Assembly (NCBI GenBank): GCA_964474635.1
Contig: CAYYTT010000041.1
Coordinates: forward strand, 1 to 25,730
DNA: 25,730 bases
From: CAYUYV01 sp964474635
GTDB taxonomy: Bacteria > Pseudomonadota > Alphaproteobacteria > JAJFIK01
Reading direction: 5' to 3'
The notes under the pieces: model-generated
What the model was told of the DNA's origin: nothing
Databases searched by the model: none
What the model saw: the letters and a program-made list of their open reading frames with translations, nothing else
In this document: in pieces, positions 7,133 to 13,863 of the stretch
How positions within the stretch are numbered: position 1 is the first letter of the stretch
How the letters are laid out: each line of letters opens with the position of its first letter
Made by a program: the position numbers and the translations under genes

Positions 7133-7963
7133 TCAGGCCGCGGGTTTTTCGCAAACCACCATGTAATTAACCATCGGATCCCGGGATCGGGCCCACCGGT
7201 CCAGCAAGGGGTTGTAGCTGACGCCGATGGGCGGGCGCACGGTCAGGCCGTGGGGCGTGAGGGCATCGCGGATCTCGATGGGGCGGACCAGTTTTTCGTA
7301 CTGGTGTGTGCCCTTGGGCAGCCATCCGAGGACCTGTTCTGCGCCCACAATGGCCAGGGCATAGGCCTTCAGGGTCCGGTTGATGGTCGCCACGATCATG
7401 ACGCCGCCGGGCTTCAGCAGATCCGCGCATGCGCCCAGAAACGCGTTCACGTCCGCGACATGCTCGACGACTTCCATGTTCAAGATCACGTCAAAGCGCT
7501 CGCCCGTGGCCGTCAAATCTTCGACTTCACCGGCCCGGTAGTCGATCTGGAGGCCCTGTTCACGCGCGTGGACCTGGGCGGTCTTGATGTTCTTTTCCGC
7601 CGCGTCAACCCCGGTCACGCCCGCGCCGAGCCGGGTCATGGGCTCACTCAATAGCCCTCCGCCGCAGCCAATATCGAGCAGGCGCAGGTCCTCGAAGGGC
7701 CGGCGCGCATCCGCGTCGAGGCCGAAATGCCGGCAGACCGTTTCGCGAATGAAGGCCAGGCGCACGGGGTTGAACTTGTGCAGCGGCTTGAACTTGCCCT
7801 TGGGGTCCCACCACTCGGCGGCCATGGCGGAAAACTTATCGACCTCGGATGGATCGATGGTCACCCCGGACGGCGGGGACGGCCGGTGCTCGGCGGACCC
7901 GTTCTCGAGATCGTGCTCAGACCGGTCGGGAGTATCCGGGTGGAGCGTCTGGTTTGTGGTCAT
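7133..7963 (-). CDS. ubiG: Ubiquinone biosynthesis O-methyltransferase UbiG
   Basis: 276-residue class I SAM-dependent methyltransferase making both O-methylations of ubiquinone synthesis (2-polyprenyl-6-hydroxyphenol and 3-demethylubiquinol). The family N-terminal signature VDKFSAMAAEWWDPKGKFKPLH is followed by NPVRLAFI. SAM motif I is LLDIGCGGG (residues 95-103) with acidic VTGVD (to 120), then LNMEVVEHV and LKPGGVMIVATINRT. The start at 7963 is chosen because 25 further upstream codons cross the promoter region and have no family similarity; the ribosome site (GAAAG) is weak. An N-terminal extension of about 35 polar residues makes it slightly longer than usual. UbiG probably acts at the inner membrane in the Ubi complex. 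The ubiG-lysC divergent pair is common in Alphaproteobacteria. Confidence 0.95.
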   Translation of the reverse strand: MTTNQTLHPDTPDRSEHDLENGSAEHRPSPPSGVTIDPSEVDKFSAMAAEWWDPKGKFKPLHKFNPVRLAFIRETVCRHFGLDADARRPFEDLRLLDIGCGGGLLSEPMTRLGAGVTGVDAAEKNIKTAQVHAREQGLQIDYRAGEVEDLTATGERFDVILNMEVVEHVADVNAFLGACADLLKPGGVMIVATINRTLKAYALAIVGAEQVLGWLPKGTHQYEKLVRPIEIRDALTPHGLTVRPPIGVSYNPLLDRWARSRDPMVNYMVVCEKPAA

Positions 7964-8002
7964 GGGATAACTTTCATCGCAAGAATTCGAACTGCAAACC
8001 CC

Positions 8003-8031
8003 TTTATAGAGGGACGTTTCGGCTTTGACAC
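8003..8031 (-). promoter_or_regulatory. Predicted ubiG promoter with an overlapping dyad
   Basis: On the minus strand GTGTCA (complement of 8026-8031) and TATAAA (complement of 8003-8008) are 17 bases apart, a good sigma70 arrangement about 40 bases before the ubiG start. The -35 lies inside an inverted repeat TTGAC-ACGG-GTCAA (8025-8038), which could be an operator. Confidence 0.5.
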
Positions 8032-8124
8032 GGGTCAATGTTCCTGCGATGTTCCTAAGGCGGTGGGGCGTTGATTGGAGCGCGCGGCACTTCCCGGGAT
8101 GCGCGTGCCGTCACCGGCCTTCAG

Positions 8125-8162
8125 ACTTCGGACGCCAAACTTCGGACGCCACACTTCGGGCG
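8125..8162. repeat. Three short direct repeats, period 14 bp
   Basis: ACTTCGGACGCCA occurs at 8125-8137 and 8139-8151, with a third, diverged copy (ACTTCGGGCG) from 8153. The function is unknown. Confidence 0.7.
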
Positions 8163-8365
8163 ATGGCCAGATTAGAAGCGGGCGGCGGCCAGGTGAGAAG
8201 CGGTGCGCATGGGAGTGTCGGCCTCAAAAGCCTGGACGGGGCCTGCGAAACGCCGCAAATCTCTGCCAAACCGCCCTATCCGAAGCGGCGAAACGTTCGG
8301 CTTTCATCTGGCCACGGCGAACTGGGCATGGAGTCCTGCGCGCGGGGCGCGGGGTCTCTCATGCT

Positions 8366-8513
8366 AAAGCCTCCAGGCCTGGGCCAGTGNNNNNNNNNNN
8401 NNNNNNNNNNNNNNNNNNNNNNNNNNNNNNNNNNNNNNNNNNNNNNNNNNNNNNNNNNNNNNNNNNNNNNNNNNNNNNNNNNNNNNNNNAAAGCCTCCAG
8501 GCCTGGGCCAGTG
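8366..8513. repeat. 24-base direct repeat flanking an assembly gap
   Basis: The same 24 bases, beginning AAAGCCTCCAGGCC and ending GGGCCAGTG, abut the gap on both sides: 8366-8389 and 8490-8513. The 100 N at 8390-8489 between them are a placeholder. This is either a tandem repeat the assembler could not cross or an unmerged contig overlap. Confidence 0.9.
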
Positions 8514-8640
8514 GCTTTGGACCAGCAGTGTTGGCGCCAGAAGTTCTGGTGGCCAGAAGTCCTGGTGGCCAGGAGTCTTGGGGCCAACAGTCTCGGGGCC
8601 AACTGTCTCTGGCCATCAGCCTTGGGCCGACAGCCTTGCA
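8508..8640. repeat. Array of about nine degenerate 14-16-bp repeats upstream of lysC
   Basis: Copies starting with CCA or CCG occur at 8508, 8522, 8537, 8553, 8569, 8584, 8599, 8613 and 8627, spaced 14 to 16 bases. The rough consensus is CCAgnAGTcntGGng. Individual copies are near-palindromic; CCAGAAGTTCTGG at 8537-8549 is a perfect odd palindrome. The array ends about 60 bases before the lysC start. It may be a minisatellite or a set of protein-binding sites. Confidence 0.75.
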
Positions 8641-8699
8641 CGCGGCGGCCATGCGGCTCGGCGGGTAACCGCCACTGATCGAGGGATCCTGACATCGCC

Positions 8700-9938
8700 A
8701 TGGCTCAACTGGTTTTGAAGTTCGGCGGAACCTCGGTGGGCGACCTGTCCCGGATGCGCCACGTCGCCCAGCATGTTAAGCGAGAGCGCGAGGCCGGCAA
8801 CCAAGTTGCGGTTGTAGTGTCCGCCATGTCAGGAGAAACGAACCGGCTCGTCGATCTGGCCGGCGAGGCGGCGCGGGAACGCGACGCCCGCGAATATGAC
8901 ATGGTGGTCTCGACAGGCGAGCAGGTCAGCGCCGGCCTTTTCGCCATGGTGTTGCAGGATCTGGGGGTGGCGGCGCGCTCCTATGCCGGTTGGCAATTGC
9001 CCCTCAGGACCGACGCGGCCCACAGCCGGGCACGCATCGTGAAGATCGGGACCGAGCCGATCCGCCAAGGCTTTCAGGACGGTGAGGTGGCGGTGGTAAC
9101 CGGGTTCCAGGGGCTCGGGGCCGACGGCCGCGTCACGACCCTGGGGCGGGGCGGGTCGGATACGTCGGCCGTTGCCCTCGCGGGCGCCCTGAAGGCGGAT
9201 CGGTGTGACATCTACACCGACGTGGATGGCGTTTACACCACCGATCCGAGAATCGTGCCGAAGGCGCGCAAGCTTGATAAGATATCCTACGAAGAAATGC
9301 TCGAAATGGCGTCCCTGGGCGCAAAAGTCTTGCAGACCCGGTCGGTGGAGATCGCCATGGTCCACGGGGTGCGGCTTCAGGTTCTGCCAAGCTTTGCGAG
9401 CCCGGACATCACACCGCTTGGCACGCTGGTCTGCGATGAGGACGAGATCATGGAAAAACAAGTGGTCAGCGGCATCGCCTATTCGCGCGACGAGGCCAAG
9501 GTGACTTTGGTGGGCGTGCCCGATGAACCCGGTGTTGCGGCCCGCATTTTCGGTGCCCTGGCGGACGCCCATGTGAACGTGGACATGATCGTGCAGAACG
9601 TCTCCATCGAGACCAATCTCACTGACATGACCTTCACAATTCCGGAGGCGGACCTGCCGCGGGTTGAACAGCTCTTGAACGCGGCGGGTCCGGAGTTGGG
9701 CTATAAAGACCTGAAGGCCAGTGCGAACGTGACCAAGATTTCGGTCATCGGCGTGGGCATGCGCTCCCATGCCGGCGTGGCCCAGCAGATGTTTAAAACC
9801 TTGGCTGAGCGAGGGATCAACATTCAGGTGATCACGACCTCGGAAATCAAAATCAGCGTTTTGATCGACGCGGAGTATACGGAGCTTGCCATGCGCACGC
9901 TTCACTCCGCCTATGGGCTGGACACGGCCGTCCCATGA
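8700..9938 (+). CDS. lysC: Aspartate kinase (aspartokinase)
   Basis: 412-residue aspartate kinase, catalysing ATP-dependent phosphorylation of L-aspartate, the first step to lysine, threonine, methionine and diaminopimelate. The nucleotide/substrate loop KFGGTSVGD is at residues 7-15. VSTGEQVSAGL, TLGRGGSDTSAVALA and DVDGVYTTDPR are further kinase blocks. Two ACT domains follow, about residues 266-335 (KVTLVGVPDEPGVAARIF) and 343-405 (TKISVIGVGMRSHAGVA, then VITTSEIKISVLID, the usual effector site). It therefore belongs to the short monofunctional class that is normally feedback-regulated by lysine and/or threonine. The start ATG at 8700 has GAGGGA upstream. Its stop overlaps the ptsP start (ATGA), so the two are translationally coupled. 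A possible internal start for a beta subunit lies at 9450. Confidence 0.96.
   Translation: MAQLVLKFGGTSVGDLSRMRHVAQHVKREREAGNQVAVVVSAMSGETNRLVDLAGEAARERDAREYDMVVSTGEQVSAGLFAMVLQDLGVAARSYAGWQLPLRTDAAHSRARIVKIGTEPIRQGFQDGEVAVVTGFQGLGADGRVTTLGRGGSDTSAVALAGALKADRCDIYTDVDGVYTTDPRIVPKARKLDKISYEEMLEMASLGAKVLQTRSVEIAMVHGVRLQVLPSFASPDITPLGTLVCDEDEIMEKQVVSGIAYSRDEAKVTLVGVPDEPGVAARIFGALADAHVNVDMIVQNVSIETNLTDMTFTIPEADLPRVEQLLNAAGPELGYKDLKASANVTKISVIGVGMRSHAGVAQQMFKTLAERGINIQVITTSEIKISVLIDAEYTELAMRTLHSAYGLDTAVP
9438..9452 (+). promoter_or_regulatory. Possible internal translation start for a LysC beta subunit
   Basis: GAGGA at 9438-9442 lies seven bases before an in-frame ATG (9450, codon 251) that opens MEKQVVSGIAYS, directly ahead of the ACT domains. 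In Bacillus subtilis and Corynebacterium glutamicum a regulatory beta subunit starts at the equivalent place inside lysC. Use of this start here is inferred, not shown. Confidence 0.4.
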
Positions 9939-12277
9939 GCAAACCTCCGCCCACCGGTCCATCCGGCCCGCCCCGGCCAGGGGCGCCCGATCCCGCCGCA
10001 CTCCCGGCGACGATGGCGGGCGCCGTACCGGGTGCCGTGCCCCAGGTGCTCTTGCGGCGCCTGCGGGAAATCATGGCGGCGCGGGCGTCGGCGAAGGATC
10101 GTCTGGCGCGGGTGGTGCGGTTGGTCGCCTCGAACCTCGTGGCCGAGGTCTGTTCGGTCTATGTGGTGCAGGCGGACGGTCTTTTGCTCTGGGCAACCCA
10201 GGGCCTCAACGCGGACGCCGTGGGGCGCACCCGCCTGTCGGTTGGCGAGGGCCTGATCGGGACCATCGCCCGCACCGCCCAGCCCTTGAGCGTCTCGGAC
10301 GCGTCAGGCCACCCGAGTTTCGCCCATCGTCCCGAGACGGACGAAGATAAATATCGTTCGCTCATGGGGGTGCCGATCCTGCGCGGCGGTCACACGCTGG
10401 GTGTGCTCGCGGTCCAGAACCAGGTGGCCCGGTCCTACACGGACGATGAGGTTGAACTGCTGCAAACGGTGGCCATGGTGCTCGCCGAAGTCGTGGCCTC
10501 CGCCCAGGTGGACGTGGCAAGCGACGGCGAGGGCGCCCCCCGTGCCGGCGGCACGATCCATCTGGAAGGCCTTGGTCTGGCCGATGGCATCGCGGTGGGC
10601 GTTGCGGTGTTGCACGAACCGCGCATCCGGGTGACGCGCCTCATCGCGGAAGACGTACCCAGCGAAACCCGGCGCATTGAAGAGGCCGTGGCGGCCATGC
10701 GGGCCTCGGTCGACAAAATGTTGAACCATCAGGCCGGCGGTCTGCCCGGCCCGACCCGACAGATCATGGAAGCCTATCGGATGTTCGCCTACGACCAGGG
10801 CTGGCTTGGGCGGCTCAGCGAGGCGGTCCAGTCCGGTCTGACGGCCGAGGCGGCGGTGGAGCGGGTGCAGAACGACATGCGCGCCCGCATGATGCGCCAG
10901 CGCGATCCCTATATTCGCGAGCGCCTTCACGATCTCGACGATCTTGCCAATCGTCTGCAGCGCCATCTGGCCGGCCGACCGACGACCGCCGCCGGCGACG
11001 AGTTGCCCGATGAAGCCGTGATCGTGGCACGCAGCATGGGGCCGGCCGATCTGCTCGACTACCGGCGCGAAAAACTGCGTGGTCTGGTGCTGGAAGAGGG
11101 CTCGCCCAATGCCCATGCGGCCATTGTGGCCAGGGCCCTCGATATCCCCCTGGTCAGCCAATGCGGCGAGGTGGTCGACCTGTGCGAGACCGGCGACACG
11201 ATCATCGTCGACGGCGACAAGGGCGAGGTCCATGTCCGGCCCGATTCCAATGTCCTTGAATCCTATGCGGAGCGGCGGGCCATCAAGGTTCAGCGCCAGG
11301 CCGAATTCAGTGCGCTGCGGGATGAGCCGGCGGTCACGAAGGACGGCGTGCGCGTCACGCTGCGCATGAATGGCGGCCTGCTTGTCGATCTGCCCCACCT
11401 GAAAGACACGGGCGCGGATGGAATCGGGCTCTTCCGGACCGAGCTTCAGTTCATGGTCTCCTCGACCATGCCCAAATGGTCCGCGCAAAAAGCGCTCTAC
11501 CGCAATGTGCTCGACTGCGCGGACGGGCGTCCGGTGGTTTTCCGGACCCTTGATCTGGGGGGTGACAAGATCCTGCCCTATGGCGGGCGCGAGGCGGAGG
11601 AAAACCCGGCGCTTGGCTGGCGGGCCCTGCGAATCGCCCTCGATCGTCCGGCCCTGCTGCGCTACCAGCTGCGCGCCTTGATCACGGCGGCGGCGGGCCA
11701 TCCGCTGAACATCATGTTTCCCATGGTGGCGGAGGTTTCGGAGTTCGTGCGCGCCCGGGAATTCGTGGACATGGAAGTGGAGCGCGTGCGCAGGCGCGGC
11801 GGGGTGCTGCCCCGGTCGATCCGCGTGGGCACCATGCTCGAAGTGCCGTCCTTGACGTGGCAACTTGATGCGCTGCTTCCTATCGTGGATTTCATTTCCG
11901 TTGGTAGCAACGATCTGGTGCAATTCATGTTCGCGTGTGACAGGGGGAATGCGCGAATGGCGGGGCGTTACGATCCACTATCGCCGGCAATGCTCAGTTT
12001 TCTGCGGCATCTGGTTCGAAAGACCGAGATGCATGCCGTGGAGCTGTCCTTGTGTGGCGAGATGGCGGGCAATCCTTTGGACGCGATGGCCTTGCTTGGC
12101 CTGGGCTTTCGGTCCATTTCCATGCCACCATCACGGATCGGGCCGGTGAAGGTCATGGTGCGCAGTTTGCATCTGGGTGATCTTAGCCGTCTCATGGACC
12201 AACTCATCGATCTGCCGGATCATTCGGTACGACCGCAGTTGGCCTCGTTCGCCCAAGACCATAGTGTCGCCGTGTAG
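9935..12277 (+). CDS. ptsP: Phosphoenolpyruvate-protein phosphotransferase PtsP (nitrogen-PTS enzyme I)
   Basis: 780-residue enzyme I-Ntr. It takes phosphate from PEP onto a histidine and passes it to NPr (PtsO), starting the regulatory nitrogen PTS. A Pro/Ala-rich N-terminus of about 35 residues precedes a GAF domain (about 45-190: LVASNLVAEVCSVYV, VGEGLIGTIARTAQPLSV, SLMGVPIL). The enzyme I N-terminal helical part runs about 210-335. The phosphohistidine loop EEGSPNAHAAIVARALDIP has the catalytic His394. The C-terminal PEP-binding barrel has GADGIGLFRTELQF (about 503-516), SVGSNDLVQFMFACDR and SLCGEMAGNP, with the catalytic Cys707. All key residues are intact. GAF domains of such proteins respond to small molecules, reported as glutamine and 2-oxoglutarate in relatives. 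It overlaps lysC by four bases, and 18 bases separate it from the RodZ-like gene. Confidence 0.96.
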   Translation: MSKPPPTGPSGPPRPGAPDPAALPATMAGAVPGAVPQVLLRRLREIMAARASAKDRLARVVRLVASNLVAEVCSVYVVQADGLLLWATQGLNADAVGRTRLSVGEGLIGTIARTAQPLSVSDASGHPSFAHRPETDEDKYRSLMGVPILRGGHTLGVLAVQNQVARSYTDDEVELLQTVAMVLAEVVASAQVDVASDGEGAPRAGGTIHLEGLGLADGIAVGVAVLHEPRIRVTRLIAEDVPSETRRIEEAVAAMRASVDKMLNHQAGGLPGPTRQIMEAYRMFAYDQGWLGRLSEAVQSGLTAEAAVERVQNDMRARMMRQRDPYIRERLHDLDDLANRLQRHLAGRPTTAAGDELPDEAVIVARSMGPADLLDYRREKLRGLVLEEGSPNAHAAIVARALDIPLVSQCGEVVDLCETGDTIIVDGDKGEVHVRPDSNVLESYAERRAIKVQRQAEFSALRDEPAVTKDGVRVTLRMNGGLLVDLPHLKDTGADGIGLFRTELQFMVSSTMPKWSAQKALYRNVLDCADGRPVVFRTLDLGGDKILPYGGREAEENPALGWRALRIALDRPALLRYQLRALITAAAGHPLNIMFPMVAEVSEFVRAREFVDMEVERVRRRGGVLPRSIRVGTMLEVPSLTWQLDALLPIVDFISVGSNDLVQFMFACDRGNARMAGRYDPLSPAMLSFLRHLVRKTEMHAVELSLCGEMAGNPLDAMALLGLGFRSISMPPSRIGPVKVMVRSLHLGDLSRLMDQLIDLPDHSVRPQLASFAQDHSVAV

Positions 12278-12295
12278 AGGGAGTTGGCTTAGGGC

Positions 12296-13762
12296 ATGTC
12301 AACGAGCGACTTACATTCGATTTTTATTCGTAAGCGCGAAAAGCGGGACGGAACCCGTGACGCGCTCGGTAATTGGCGTCTCGAAGAGGGGGAACGGGAC
12401 GAGGGCCCGTCCTCCGAGCCCCTTGAGAATCGAAAAGTTCGCACGAGCCTGAGCGACAATCGCGAACCCGCCCAAGGCGAGGAGGCCGCGCGGTCCGCCG
12501 CTTCCCTGCTTGGCCGTGGACGGCGTCCCGACGTGCGCCGGCGTGTTCGCATCCAGGACATCAGCGAGGTCGAAGACGGCCAGGACGACCCGTCCGCGTC
12601 CCAAAGTGAAACGGCGCGCGAAGGCGTCAGCGACGACGATCAGCCTGCAGGCTCGCAAGAAGATCAGCGCGAAGACGGCGACGAGGCGTCCGGCCCTGTT
12701 CAGGAGGGCGGCGAAGCGGACCGGGAACCGAATGCCGAAGACGCCGGGCGCGCCGAGGCGCCGGCGGCGGATGACACGGCATTAGCGGGCCAGACACCGG
12801 CTGAAACCCAAGAGCCGTCGGACGAGCATACCGCCCATCAGGCAAGCGACGAGAGCGCCCAAGATGCTGAGCCCCAGCATGGCACGGCTTTCGGCGCGTC
12901 CGCCTTCTGGGGTCACGATCTCGATTATGCAGAGAGCGATGCGGAACCGGGGGCCGAGAAGGCCGGCCCGGCCAGCGAGGCGTCGCAAGGCTCGAAAGCG
13001 GCTGCTGCGCAGAATACGGCAGACGACGAGGAGCCCGGCGCCGACACCCTCCTCGGCCTTGGGTCGTTTGTAACCCAGGCGGACGATCTTTCACAGGCCA
13101 ATCCGCCGGGCGGTACTGCCCAGGGACAGGCCGAGCAGTCAGCCTCCGGCGCGTCCGAAGGCGGTCAAACCGACAGCAAAGAGCCGTTCGAACTCGTCGA
13201 TCTCGGCGATGTCAATCTGGGCGAGACCGCCCTTGATGCCTTTGATGTGGATTTTGAACCGGAGGATGGGCCCGAGGACAGCGAGGCCCTCGCGGATGCC
13301 GCTCTTGAAGGCGCGCGGCGCGATGTTGAAGGCGCCATCGAGCAGGACTGGTCCATTATTGCCGGTGGATTGAAGGACGCGAGCGGCCCGTCCACCGAGG
13401 GGGACGCGGCGGGCGAGACGAACGCCATCCTAGGCGGAACAGGCCATGAAGCCGCCGCGAGCGCGGCCGACGAGACCCGGTCTGACGAGCGCGGCGGGGA
13501 GGATCATGACGATCCGGCCGACCGGTTTGGACGGCTGGACAGTCTTGCATCGCACGCTGAGGGCCCGGAGCCTGAACATCCGAAACTGGATGGGGCGGAT
13601 GCGGAGAAGCCCACCGATCCCGAGGCACGGAACGAGACTTCCGGGACGGATGGGGACGACCGCACCGGCGGATTGACGCCGTTCGGAACGCGTTTGTTCG
13701 CGGGATCCGAAACGCCAAATCCGCGCGCGGACGATGGGGCGACGACGCCCGCCCAGTCGTCC
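12296..13762 (+). CDS. Acidic, disordered N-terminal part of a RodZ-like protein (5' segment, runs into gap)
   Basis: 489 codons from ATG 12296 open straight into the N gap without a stop. The first about 110 residues are basic and polar (FIRKREKRDGTRD, LLGRGRRPDVRRRVRIQD). The rest is strongly acidic and low in complexity, rich in Glu, Asp, Ala, Gly, Ser and Gln, with few hydrophobic clusters (ASAFWGHDLDYAE, LGLGSFVTQADDL, FELVDLGDVNLGETALDAFD, IEQDWSIIAGGLKD). It has no recognisable domain, signal peptide or membrane helix and should be largely disordered. Composition continues after the gap (PAQSS before, QSEPAQSA after), so I infer one gene with 13864-15426. The frame shift between them arises because 100 N is the wrong length modulo three; a true gap of 3n+2 would join them. 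A stop and new start hidden in the gap cannot be excluded. GAGGGAG lies upstream; ptsP ends 18 bases before. Confidence 0.7.
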
Positions 13763-13862
13763 NNNNNNNNNNNNNNNNNNNNNNNNNNNNNNNNNNNNNN
13801 NNNNNNNNNNNNNNNNNNNNNNNNNNNNNNNNNNNNNNNNNNNNNNNNNNNNNNNNNNNNNN
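13763..13862. other. Assembly gap (100 N) inside the RodZ-like gene
   Basis: Exactly 100 N. CCAGTCG occurs on both sides of the gap (ending 13759 and starting 13863), in a repetitive Pro-Ala-Gln-Ser coding stretch, which probably caused the break. Confidence 0.95.
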
Positions 13863-13863
13863 C

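Larger units (their letters stand above)
8040..8699. other. Repeat-rich spacer between ubiG and lysC
   Basis: About 660 bases (including 100 N) with no convincing gene. Open frames cross it on both strands but translate to Trp/Arg/Ser-rich repetitive sequence without domains. It holds three 14-bp direct repeats (8125-8162), a gap flanked by 24-base direct repeats, and a regular array of CCA..TGG repeats (8508-8640). The lysC promoter should lie here or in the gap; none is clear. Confidence 0.6.

Noticed and set aside
8040..8699. Lysine riboswitch upstream of lysC
   Set aside because: I cannot find the conserved core or a terminator/anti-terminator arrangement; the spacer is dominated by repeats.
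8025..8701. Repetitive protein genes in the ubiG-lysC spacer
   Set aside because: Frames on both strands translate the short repeats and the N gap; no ribosome site, no domain, and they overlap the ubiG promoter and lysC start.
10304..11923. 539-residue minus-strand frame antisense to ptsP
   Set aside because: Shadow frame of ptsP, His/Arg-rich, no domain.
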